From NCBI GenBank assembly GCA_022577435.1, contig JAKOON010000055.1, forward strand, positions 774,117 through 838,116: 64,000 nt of DNA, given 5' to 3'. The stretch comes from Embiotoca jacksoni. Taxonomy: Eukaryota > Chordata > Actinopteri > Embiotocidae. Shown here piece by piece: positions 21,881 through 33,121 of this stretch. A program made the position numbers and the translations under genes. The notes beneath the pieces are model-generated. The model made no database searches and was not told where the DNA came from. It saw only the letters and a program-made list of their open reading frames with translations. Position 1 is the first letter of the stretch. Every line of letters starts with the position of its first letter.

Positions 21881-22790
21881 CAGAACAGTGGAGCAAAAAC
21901 CACAACAGTGATCACTGTCTGATTATTGATCAGTAATCAGTGTGTGGCTGATTATTGATCTTTCTGAGAAGTGAAATCAGATGTGGAAACAGGAAGTCTT
22001 GTCAGTCTGAGAAATATTGATCAGGGAGAACAAAGAGATTCTGATTAACGAGTTCAGGAAGAGATTTCTGTGTTTGTTGTTAAAACTCGGAGCGTTGCAG
22101 CAGTTTGATTATTGATCCGTCTTCGTGTCATCACAGGACAAACGATTCGGTTTCATCTCAGAAGTTCACTTCTCGTCTCTTTCTGTATTTTTTGCCGTCC
22201 TGTGTTTTCCTGTGATACCTGTTGTGGTTCTCGGCCTCCTGTCGCTGAAGGAATGTCTCCTCCTGTTGGTCGGTTTCTGCCACTGCAGCTCTCGGGACGT
22301 TTCTTTGTCTTCAGCCGGCAGATCTCGGAGACAAAGCAGAGGAACAAAACAGGAAAATAAACGAGCGTTTATCTGGAAACGGGAGACAACAACAACGGAT
22401 CAGATGTTCAGGAGAGACGAGGTCAAGAAAGGTTCAGTGTACTCGAACAGAAAACAAAGAAAAGCAAATAACATTCATGTTCTTTAATGACTTTATTGGA
22501 ATATTTTCTCTTTAATACGAGTTGTCTTTATTTGTTTGAGTTCTGCTCATTTCCTTCAGTTTTACTCCAACTAACAAGCTTTTTTCTTTTTAAGACCTCC
22601 GTCTTTATAGTGACATTTTATTATGAAAAAAACAAATACAAAAAAAAATAAAAAACTTTCTCCCCATTAAAATAAGAAAAACAAATAGGTGACATCAAAC
22701 AGACACACCTTAGATTTTTTTTTTTTAATATTTCTGGTGTTCAGTCTAAAAAAGCAGCCAATCAGAGAGCTGGAGTACGTCAGCTGCTCC
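17998..22790. other. Long gene-free stretch downstream of TAF1B
   Basis: No conserved exon is recognised in about 4.8 kb. The sequence is AT-rich (18900-20150) with moderately CpG-rich stretches at 20600-21250, a short (AATC)n at about 21848-21880 and an interspersed repeat copy at 21604-21755. GRHL1, which lies between KLF11 and TAF1B in human, is not recognisable. The right end probably includes the TAF1B 3' UTR, with minus-strand AATAAA candidates at 22616-22621 and 22492-22497. Confidence 0.5.
21604..21755 (+). repeat. Interspersed repeat family, copy B (internally deleted)
   Basis: Begins taataccaccgagggccac, jumps to aggcctcaaaacgcagatat, then carries tgattgacaggcctgtggtg and ggtgggcggggcctagtgtc. 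The left end and right half match copies D and E, so about 150 bp is missing from the middle. Confidence 0.85.
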
Positions 22791-25700
22791 TCAGCTTTCC
22801 CCTTCAGTTTCTTGACTTGTCTGCGGCGTCCTGGATGAGGCTCTGGTCCCGGTCCTGGTCCTGGTCCCGGTCCCGTTCATCAGGACTAGTCTCTCCACCA
22901 TCAGCACCTCCTCGTACATGTAGGAGGGCTTCACGTCGAGCAGGAAGGAGAAGAGCTGCAGCAGCCAGACAAATGTTCGCGGCAGCGTCGCCTCCATCTC
23001 CGAGTAATGACTGCTGCTGCACGACCTGCAGAGGAGAAGGAGACATGAGGGGGGGAGGAGTCTGGGTCACGTGATCTGATTGGATTTGGTTTTCATCTGG
23101 TTCCTGGTCGGTCCCTCTTCCTGACATGTTTCAGAGAGGCTCCGACCCAAAAATCCTCCTGCTCAGATGTTTACACCCGACTGTTGACAACCTTCACGAG
23201 GAAGTACTCGGTGTCGTTCCACACGTTAACGTGACCGCTGGTACGTCAACATCTGTAATGTCACTGAAACTGGAGCAGAGAAATCACTGCATGGGCTCAG
23301 GAATACTGAGCTGTAAGACAAATCTGAGTTTTGTTCCCCAAAAATCTGAGTTTCTCTGCTCCAGTTTCAGGTCTGCGGTGAAATCACAAATGTTCACGTT
23401 ACCAGCGGTCTCGTTAACGTGAAGAACTCAGTGATGATGATGAAGAGACGAATACTTCCTCATGAAGGTTGTTGCTTCCTCCTCGCACCTCTTCCTCTGG
23501 ACCGGAACGACTTGTGACCTCATACTGAAGGTTGTCTGACAGACGTACCGGCGGTCGCAGGGTCGGAGCGGCGGGTGCCAGTACGAGGCGTTCGAGGGAG
23601 TCCGGAAGTTCTGTTTCGAGGTCACGACTGCATCCAGCTTCATGTGGTGCAGACTGGGACCGTCTGATCCGTCCTCGTCCCCCCAGCAGAACCGGAAGCC
23701 GGACGGACTGACTTCCTGGACGCCAACCGGACAGGAAGACAGCTTCTCGAAACACTTCTGCACCTGTTCTCCGATTCCTGCACAGACACACCGAGAGTAA
23801 CCGTAATGTTTACGTCTGTGAACGGTCAGTTATTTCGTCATTATTTCTTTGGTGTCACGTTTCTCTTGTTTTGGTCTCCACCACCTCCTGAAGAAAATCT
23901 CTTGGGTCACAAAAAGAACCTGCAGCCTGAAATCCACCTTCAAACTGGTGGGAGGGGTCTAAACCTGACGAGCAGGAAGTGACAGGACTCCACCACTCTT
24001 TCACAATAAAGCGAACAACAGCACCAGAGTCCGTTTCAGAGTCGACACACTCAGATTCTTACTTTTCTTTTTGATGATCCACCATTTAGACTTCCTGCTC
24101 GGGAAAATAGGTTTGTCTGCGCTCCACTTTTTCCTGAGGACGAGATGGAGATGAACGATAAACAAAAACGTGTTCTTGTTGAACAAACTACAAACATAAT
24201 CAACAGTAAACAAACGCCTTCGAGCTCTTGACATCTCACCTGGCGATGTCGCGGTCTCTCCTCTGCTCACCTCGAATCAGAGCGGCCTGCAGCAGTCTGT
24301 ACCACCTCCTCAGGTTAAACATGTCACCTGTAGACCAGCAGACGGTCGGTCAGAGTCCAAAGAGGGGCGGGGTCAGAGTCAGAAAATGGGTGTAGTCCAG
24401 ACTAGGGTGGGGTCAGAGGTTTTTTTTTTAAAGGGGTGGAGTCCGAATCCAAAAAGGGGTGGAGTCAGAGTCCAAAAAGGGGTCAAAGACTAAAGTAAAC
24501 AACCAACCTGAGTTGTCCTGGAGACCAGCTTCATTGGATAAATCCCTGAAAGAGAAAAAACAAAGTCATACTTTATACGTAGCTGAAAACATGGAATATG
24601 TGTGTTATGGTTTTGTGTGTGTGTTTGTTTGTTTGTGTGTGTGTGTGTGTGTTTGTTTGTTTGTGTGTGTGTGTTTGTTGGGGGTGTCAGTTACCACTCA
24701 GTGTGGTCGTCCAGGCCGAAGATGACCTTCATGGTAACGATGATGAGGGCGGCGGCCTGGACGTCGTACCGCGGCAGCGCGCGACGGGAAGAGGGGTCGA
24801 ACGTGTGGAGCGTTTGATCTGCCATACCGGCGCGCTCCATCAGCCTGCAGACCCACAGGTGGAGCTCGTCTGACGGGCAGAAAAGCAAACCGCAGTCAGC
24901 AGTACTGTTAGTATCGTCAGTAGTACTGTTAGTATCATCAGTAGTACTGTTAGTATTGTCAGTAGTACTGTTAGTACTGTTAGTATCATCAGTAGTACTG
25001 TTAGTATCATCAGTAGTACTGTTAGTATCGTCAGTAGTACTGTTAGTATCATCAGTAGTACTGTTAGTATTATCAGTAGTATTGTTAGTATCGTCAGTAG
25101 TACTGTTAGTATCGTCAGTAGTACTGTTAGTATTATCAGTAGTACTGTTAGTACTGTTAGTATCATCAGTAGTACTGTTAATACTGTTAGTATCATCAGA
25201 AGTACTGTTAGTATCATCAGTAGTACTGTTAGTACTGTTAGTATCATCAGAAGTACTGTTAGTATCATCAGAAGTACTGTTAGTATCATCAGTAGTACTG
25301 TTAGTACTGTTAGTATCATCAGAAGTACTGTTAGTATCATCAGTAGTACTGTTACCGGGCAGGTTGGCGTCCATCAGGTATCGCAGGCTGAGCAGCGCTG
25401 GGTGCAACAGAGTCTGCCGGCTGATTGGAGGAAAAGCAGGAAGCTGCAGGAACAGACCGAGAGACTGAGCCTCCTTATGCACCAACTGGTGGGACGGGAC
25501 GCTCTAAAGGAAACACGGAAACAAAGAGACAAAGAGACAGTTTCAAACTGGACCAAATTGCAAATTCAGAACTGACAACATTTAATAAACATCGTTTAAT
25601 TACCGTCAAACTCAAACATTTGTGAACCATGTTTCTACTTCGTAGGAGTTGGATTTCTGACCTTTACGTTGAAGAGGCGCGCGTCTTTCCCGATGACCTT

Positions 25701-27914
25701 CATCTCCTTAGGAAGTTGTTCGTAGGCGTTCACATACGGGACGTGACCTTCTTTCACCAGTCTGAAAAACACACAACAGTCACAACGGGACCGTTTCCTG
25801 TCCCGAGACCGTTTCCTGTCCCGAGGCCGTTTCCTGTCCCGAGACCGTTTCCTGTCCTGAGGCCGTGGGTTACCTGAGCAGGTCGCTGAGCGTCAGCGCC
25901 TCGCGGCTCCACATCAGAGCCAGGTGGATCAGAGCCAGCGTCTTCTTCATGGTCATCAGACCGCGGCTCCGCCTCTGCCGGGGCATCAGGTAGGTGATGG
26001 CGTCCTCCGAGCCCGACCAGTCATTGAAACTCTCTGCAGAGGAGGAGGGGGGGATGTTAGATGCTACGATCTACAGTTGTTCCTGAACACCTCACTCAGA
26101 GACTAACAGTAGAAGTTACAATTTACCGATGTTCCCTAAATATTTCGATTGTAATATTATCCTCGTAAATGTTACAATTTACCAATGTTCCCTGAATGCC
26201 TCAAGTTGACTATCGGTAGACGCTACAATTTACGGATGTTCCTGAACACACCACTTAGAGGAAGTTGCAATTTACCAATGTTCCATAAACGCCTCACATG
26301 CTGACTATCGGTGGAGGCTACAATTTACGGATGTTCCATGAACGCCTCTGAGTGAAGCTGAAGTTCGTTCTTTGCGACGTCTCGGCTGTTTTAAAATCTT
26401 TGTTTGGACACGTTGACAGTCGGAGGAACATCTGACTGAATGTCGGCGTCTCCCCGGCGTACCTTCGCCGGAGCCGGCGTTGCTCGGCGGGTTCGACTCT
26501 CTGTCCGTCCCGCTGCACGACACCGCGGAGGACTCGGCCGCGCTGTCGGAGTCGGAGTTGCGGCCGCACTGAGGGAGAGAGGAGACGCAGAGTCAGCGAA
26601 CGGGACGACGTTTGGATCCTTTCCAACCGACGGTGAAACAGAAGCAGGAGGCTGACCGCTCTGAAGGTGACTCTCCTCACGGGGTCGGAGGTGTACGCCT
26701 GCCGACTCGTCTGCAGGTAGCGTCTCCACAGAGGACGCAGGACGTCCTCCTGAAACACAGAGCGGCCGGCGGTCAGACGGCTTCAACGCGTCGTCGACGC
26801 CGCGGTCGAGAAGTAAAGACGAACCTTGAAGTGCGGCGCGACGCCGAGTCGGAGCAGAGCGTCCGCCTGGTTCTTCAGGATCATCTGGAAACCCTCGCAG
26901 ATCGTCCACCGGTGACCGCGCTCTGAAAACGGAAACAAAAACATAAACAGGAATTTCAACTGTTTTTAATCTGAAAATATTCAGCTCAAGTTTTTTAGTT
27001 TCAGGGTTCAAACTCAGATTTTCACTGATAAACAATGTAGTTTAATAACCACCAATGAAAAACAGTCTCTTGGGTTAAAGACTAGTTGTAGGACTGGTTC
27101 TGGACTGGTTCTGGACTAAAAAAAAGATCCCATCCGCTGACTTTCCATGTCCGGAAGAGACTTTTTATAATTGCATGATATTCTCTGATTTCTTCACTGA
27201 CCCGGCTTCTTGGTTCTCTGTCCTTTGCCGAGCGTTGAGACCCTGGTGGTCCCTCGCATGAAGGTCAGGTCCACCACCTCTTTGGTTCTCTGAGGACGTT
27301 CAGGCACGTTTTAAAACAGGCTCCAAAAAAACCCATTAAATCGCACAGTGGGAAGTGGAGAACGACACCGCCACCTGCTGACGGCCTGCGGTACTGCAGG
27401 CTTTAATCAGAGGTCACTGAGTTTAACATCTGTTTCCGTCACAGGATGGACGAAAGTCACATCAACTTTAAAAAGAACTCAGACAAAATAAACAATAAAA
27501 CTAAAAGAAAGAAATGTAAAACAGTCAAAACAACGAGTGAAGACACAGCAGCAGCAAATGATCCGTCAAATAAAATCTTAACTTCGACTAATCTGGTGGT
27601 AAGTCATGACCCGATCTGGATCTTCAATATTTAAATAAAAACATTTCTGGAAAAGTTTTTTTTGTTTTTGCTTTTGGGAGGACACTCAGGGATGTTTAAG
27701 GCCTGCAGATCCCCCGCTGTTACCATGGTGATCTAGCCCTGGGGTCCAAGTCAGGTGGACGACCCCCATGCATGCTGTATTTTGTTGTTGTTATTGTTGT
27801 TTACCTCGATGACGTTGTGGCAGGACATGCAGTAGAACCGACCCTCCTCTGAAATGCCCCAGGCCACCGCCGAACACTGAGCACAGGGCTCCCTGTAGCC
27901 GGCCTGAAGACGAA

Positions 27915-27956
<42 letters not shown>

Positions 27957-28779
27957 GGTAAAAATACATATAATTTTAGGATCTCAAATTGTTTTCTAGC
28001 TAAATATGATTATTAACTGAATATTTGGAGGTTTTAGTCGAACAAAACACAAAACCTAGACAAGACCTCTTTTTGATTTTACAGAATAATTATTAATTGA
28101 ATTAACAGTTTAATCATAAGTTGCTGCTTGAGATCAAACACTGTGGTCTGTATCGATGAGAAAATAAGGCCTGAACTCCACCACTGAAATGATTTTATCA
28201 CCACATTAATTTATCTACGGTTAATAATACTTATGATAAATAATTGAAACTACAACAATGCTTTTAGAATTTGAAAATATCGTTTGTAAATATCTTAAAG
28301 ACAGACATCCACAAAATAAGTAACTTTGATAAGGTTTGGAAGATGAGCAGCACCTACAGCAGTCTACATTTCAAAATGGTTAATTCATCTTTTATTACAA
28401 ATCATGAAGAGTTCCTAAGAGTTGCTTCACTTTCAGAGTTTTGATGAGAATTTCTGGGAAATTAAACGTCATATTTGGGGACCAGGCTGATTAAAGTCAG
28501 CAAAGGTGTTCATGCACGTTTTCTCAAAGTTTAACAGCTCGTAAATATCTGCCGATTATTAAATTGGCTGCTGCAGATTCGCCTCAACTTGTTAAAACGT
28601 GCTAAATAAACGTAATCGACTGAATTACGTGCAAAATATGAGAAAACCCAGATATTGTTGATGGAGTTTGGCGTTTGTCGACCCCGCTGACACCAACGCT
28701 CGCCCTTGTTATTTGCTACGTAACGTTCGTCAAAGCAGCAGACACGTGCGGCAGGATTTACCGTGTGCTCGTCGTCCAT
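22791..28779 (-). CDS. taf1b: TATA box-binding protein-associated factor RNA polymerase I subunit B
   Basis: TAF1B is the TFIIB-like subunit of the SL1/TIF-IB complex that recruits RNA polymerase I to rDNA promoters. Exons: 28779-28762, 27903-27805, 27289-27202, 26922-26825, 26749-26657, 26568-26463, 26033-25874, 25761-25662, 25503-25356, 24869-24695, 24545-24508, 24327-24271, 23777-23549, 23025-22791. They sum to 1644 nt, 547 aa (human 588), with phase kept throughout. The N-terminal zinc ribbon is visible (PCAQCSAVAWG ... FYCMSCHNVIE), then the cyclin-fold region with ERGHRWTICEGFQMIL, SREALTLSDLLRLVKEGHVP, NLPDELHLWVCRLMERAGM, YDVQAAALIIVTMKVIFGLDD and, near the end, LLQLFSFLLDVKPSYMYEEV. 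The C-terminus is a low-complexity Gly-Thr-Arg stretch. Exon 1 codes for only MDDEHT. Intron 9 is a minisatellite, described separately. Confidence 0.96.
24600..24680. repeat. (TG)n/(TTTG)n in TAF1B intron 10
   Basis: TG and TTTG repeats lie immediately downstream (in gene sense) of the exon 10 donor at 24694. Confidence 0.9.
24895..25355. repeat. 21-bp minisatellite filling TAF1B intron 9
   Basis: Tandem agtagtactgttagtatcat-c units (21 bp, with 12-bp extras agtactgttagt) occupy about 95% of the 486-bp intron 24870-25355. In the gene's sense the first intron bases, GTAACAGTACTACTGATGAT, differ from the repeat unit CTAACAGTACTACTGATGAT at one base, so the array starts at the 5' splice site. 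Only the last 30 or so bases, a pyrimidine tract ending CCCGTCAG, are outside it. Confidence 0.97.
26045..26345. repeat. Degenerate ~60-bp tandem repeat in TAF1B intron 6
   Basis: The phrase 'acaatttaccaatgttcc' and close variants recurs about five times (near 26119, 26175, 26226, 26267, 26319) with 'gactatcggt' between some copies. Unit length varies from about 45 to 60 bp, indicating an old array. Confidence 0.8.
27918..27953. repeat. (CA)n in TAF1B intron 1
   Basis: About 18 CA units directly upstream of exon 2 in the gene's sense (TG on the coding strand), with CTTCGTCTTCAG between it and the exon. Confidence 0.95.
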
Positions 28780-28999
28780 GGTGACGTAAAAACTACAGTC
28801 TCAAAATAAAGTTTTAAATTTTCTCCGCAGTTCGTCCTCGACAAAGATCCACATGGAGCTCCGGTGTTTGAGGAGCTGCTGCTGCTTTTTCTTCTTCTGC
28901 TGCTGCTTCTATGACTTCCGGCAGGCTTGAACTCCGCGGTCCTCTGCTGCCACCCGCAGTCTGCAGCATGAACTGCAACTTCTCCTCCTCCCTACAGTG

Positions 29000-29080
29000 G
29001 AAGTTGAAAAATGTTTTATATGTATATAAATATATATATAAATATATATATATAAATATATATATATATAAAAATATATA
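29000..29080. repeat. AT/TA-rich simple repeats
   Basis: Alternating TA with occasional AAA, continuous with the palindromic element to the right. Similar TA tracts lie at about 29213-29262, 30575-30620 and 60908-60945. Confidence 0.9.
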
Positions 29081-29207
29081 TTGGACATGAATGCAACAGA
29101 GGTTTCTTCTCTATACATTTATATATATACATATATATATATAAATATATATGTATATATATAAATATAAATATATACACGAATGCAACAGAGGTTTCTT
29201 CTCTATA

Positions 29208-29266
<59 letters not shown>

Positions 29267-29421
29267 TTATATATATATATATGTATTTATATATACATAA
29301 TTTATTTATATAAAATACTTTAAAGAAGAAACCTTTCTATATCTATATCTATATCTATATATATAAAATTTATTTATATAAAATACTTTAAAGAAGAAAC
29401 CTCTGCTGCATTCGTGTCCAA
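29081..29421. mobile_element. Palindromic AT-rich element with 30-bp inverted arms
   Basis: The left arm 29081-29110 (ttggacatgaatgcaacaga...) and the reverse complement of 29392-29421 match at 28 of 30 positions. Inside, a second direct copy of the left motif (about 29178-29202) faces a second partial copy of the right motif (about 29321-29337), and the interior is TA-rich. The layout resembles a foldback MITE with internal duplication. No target-site duplication is clear, so an expanded hairpin is an alternative. Confidence 0.6.
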
Positions 29422-29423
29422 TG

Positions 29424-30570
29424 GGAAGGTGCTCAATATATTGAAAAAATACAATGTGTAGCGCCACCATGAGGCCAGTCATGAAGACATTTTTGGCCGT
29501 GACTCTACTCATGAGGTAAAATAAAATAAATTAAAAAATAAGTAAATAAATCATAGTTGGACGGGAATCTCTCTGCTTTCAACTCCTTTTATCACATTCA
29601 AATAATCACATATTAATTGACTAAATATTATGAGTGGCCCTTGGGCCCCCATTGGTCTTTCTATCGGGCCCTGCCTGCACTATATGTCAAGAATAAATAA
29701 GTAAACAATGAAAATACACCTGCGATGGAAAATCAAAGAGTTTAAAGTCGCTTTCCTGTCGTGTTTCAGAGGTTTGTGGGAGTAAAAGCGGATTTGCATG
29801 AGATCAGAGGTTATAAATAGACCCGCCAGATGTCTCCGTGATTCGGTTACGTAACGCGGACAGCGGAGCGTCTTTTACCGTTTCTACTTTCTCCGGTTCA
29901 GTTTGAGTTTCCCATCGTGAAGCTCGGACTCCTGCTGGAAGAGGCACCTCCACTCTAAACTTCGGATTTTTGTTTCGGGAACCCCCGAGGAGTCACGAGC
30001 ACGTCAAGCTCGCGACAACGTCAACATAGTGGGGGTTCGGGATTTTCAGAATAAAAGCTTTGTCCCTGAACTAATATTTACTTTAGTTCTTGATATTGAC
30101 TTATATTATATTGTTCTATGGACACCCACGAACCATATGGCTGGAATTGGTAATAAATAAAATAATATATAAAAGTATACATTGTTAATACAAGAAAAAA
30201 AGAAAGAATGACATGTATGTATGTTCCAGTATTTAGATTCAAACATATTTATGCATTCAGTGTTTCCCCACTTACAATGGCACTACAACTGAACCTGGAA
30301 ATACTGAGTAAATAAAATATATTCAACTATTTACAATAATCTACAGTTTTATTTAACTGCTCAACGTATTTTTTTATTATTTATGTATTTTTCATACAGC
30401 TGATTTAGTCTTTTTTTTTAAAGAATAATTTCTACACTTCATTATTTTTTTGTATTTAATCAAATTTATTTTATTTATAAATATATTTGTCACTGTATCT
30501 TTATTTCTGCCTTTATTTTCACTCATTTTATTTTCTTAAATCCTGATTCCAGCTCTTATGTTACTAAGGG

Positions 30571-30637
<67 letters not shown>

Positions 30638-30700
30638 AACAAGTTGACTTTTCTTTGTTTTCGAATATTGATTACAACTATCGATTACACAATTACAGAC
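29424..30700. other. TAF1B-ADAM17 spacer, no gene recognised
   Basis: AT-rich sequence with a TA microsatellite followed by a T run at about 30575-30637. YWHAQ, which sits between TAF1B and ADAM17 in human, is not recognisable. Confidence 0.5.
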
Positions 30701-30729
30701 GCTTTAACCCCCATGCTTTTACTGTGAAG

Positions 30730-30810
30730 GCCATTGGCCCACTTCCGGCCTACTTCCTTAGTTCTTCCCAGCTTTCCTCAACGGCTCTCGGTCTTCCTAC
30801 TTCCGCGGAC
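30730..30810 (+). promoter_or_regulatory. Probable ADAM17 promoter elements
   Basis: A reverse CCAAT (attgg, about 30733) and ETS-type CACTTCCGG (30740-30748) and CTACTTCCGCGG (about 30797-30808) lie 200-270 bp upstream of the ADAM17 ATG. There is no TATA box at the expected place. Inferred from motif content only. Confidence 0.4.
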
Positions 30811-31003
30811 TGGAGGCGTTTTTCTTCTGCCTGTTTCTAACCACAACAGAGACTTCAGCTGGATGAGATTTTGTCCAACTTCCTCCAGGAAAGTGTTTTA
30901 AATGTGAAGTTTTTCACCCTAAAGTGTTGAATCTGATGCGGCGAGCAGCGAGCAGCGACCCGCATCGAGCTGGTTGAAGAGCCGTTGGTGGAAGCGGTCC
31001 AAC

Positions 31004-33087
31004 ATGAGGCGCCAGCTCCCTTTTTTAACCGTTTTCATCGCTTTAGCGGAGGCAGCCGTGTCCCCGGACTCAGACACGGCGGGACAGGAGTTCAGTAAGT
31101 GTTTAAAAGACCTTTTAAATCCCGCGTGTTTCCGTTCATGTCTGATTTGTCTGCTGAAGTCACCGCGGATAAAACAACGAGCGACTTCAGCGAGATGTTC
31201 ATCGGTAGGAAAGTATGGAAGAACATGCATGCCACTTTTTCTTTAATAAAATACACCAAAATAGGTGAAAAGTTAGGAAGGAGCGAGTCAAAATGAACAA
31301 ATAACAAAATATAGATTTGTGTTTTGATGTCAAAATAAGGATAAATCAATGTTTCAGTGACTCATAAGTGTAATTTAAATGAAAACAATGACCTCAAAAG
31401 TCTCAATTTGACCTTTAACACAAAGTTATGAGAAGTCTTAAACTCGTAAGGACTACTTACAATAATAAATAATTCACGTGATAGTAAATGTTAGCTAGAG
31501 AGTCACTAGTCACGTAAAAGTTCACATGTAGGAAGAAAATATGGGGAAACATTCCTGCCCAAAAAAATACAAATAAAACGATAGATGAAAAGTTGGAAAT
31601 GATTAGTCAGAAAAGTGATCATAAACCACAATTCTTTGTTTCTGATTATTATGATTTACTAAATAAAATGACGAGTTCTTGGGTCAAAATCATCCTTTTT
31701 GTTACTTTCAAGGTACAATTATGAAAAATTGTGAGTCGTCATTTATTTGTAAATTATAATTATGTTAAAAGTTAAAACGTTGACTCAACGGTTGAATTTT
31801 GTTGTATTTCCTGGTTAAAACAGACTTCTGTACAAACAGATATCGGAGCTCAATTGAAAACATCCAGATAATGAAGTGTGTTGTTAAATGACTGGTTTGT
31901 CGAATGTGCGCCGAGTTGGTTTCAGGAAGTTGAACAGCACCTCGTCGGGCCGTGTTTTCCTCTCCAGCGTCTCTCAGGTCGATGCTGGACGACTTCGACG
32001 TGCTGCCGCTCGCCGGCCTGCAGACGCACTCCGTCCGCCGCCGCGACGTCCAAACTCAAACTCACGTGGAGAAGCTGCTCAGCTTCGCCGCCCTGCACAG
32101 GTCAGACGCCTCCGACATTTCCTACAGATCGCCTTCCTCTTTTTTTTCCTGTACGTAACCGCGTGAGCGCCCCCTGCAGGCACTTCCGACTGTACCTGAG
32201 GACCAACGACGAGCTCTTCACCGAGGACTTCCGAGCCGTGGTCGTGGACGGAGACGGACGAGAGCGCAGCGTCCCGGTCAACAGGCACAACTACTTCACC
32301 GGACACGTCATCGGTAACGGTTGTGTCTGATGACATCAGCTGGTGACGGTCAGAAATTCTTCTCGGAGGTTTCGGACGTCCCGGTTTCAGACTTCACGTT
32401 TTTCTGTCTCCCAGGGGAGGAAAACTCTCGCGTTCAGGCTCATATCGACGACCACGAGTTCTCGGCTCACATCCTGACCGACGAGGCGGAGTACAACATC
32501 GAGGTGAGATACGAATTAAAGCAGACTGACGTTTTTTTTTTTTTTTTTTCCTAAAACATCCCTTTAAATGTTCCCTCTGTTCTCCATCTTCAGCCTCTGT
32601 GGAGGTTCACGTCGGCGCCCCCCGATGGCCGTCTGCTGATCTACCGCTCGGAGGACATCCGGAACATCAGCCGACTGCACCGGCCGTCCGTCTGCGGCTA
32701 CGTGACCTCCGACCCCAATCACATCCTGCCCGACGGCGTCAGAGCCGCCATGTCGGAGGACCGGGAGGACGAAGGTTTGTCAATGTTCGAGGGGCACTTC
32801 CTGTAGCTGCTAAATAAACAAACAAACAAACAAACAAACCTCTTCTGTGTGATGGACAGGTCCTAATCTGAACATAGAAGTTTGAATCTGAACGAAGGTG
32901 CTTTCTGAGCTTTAGATGTTAAAAAAGAGGATTTTATTTTTTAATTAATTTTTTTAAGAGCTTTCTAAAAGGAGCTTTTGATATAAAAACTAATCTTTTC
33001 ATGTGGAAAAAACAAAAAAAGCTTTCCATGTGGAAAAAAGTTTTCAGTGTGAAAAAAAACAAAAACGAGTTGCCTGACAAGCTTTTG

Positions 33088-33121
<34 letters not shown>

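Noticed and set aside
14320..22790. GRHL1 between KLF11 and TAF1B
   Set aside because: I searched the region by eye for its N-terminal and DNA-binding motifs and found none.
24956..25468. Plus-strand Val-Leu-Ser repeat frame
   Set aside because: Antisense of the TAF1B intron 9 array.
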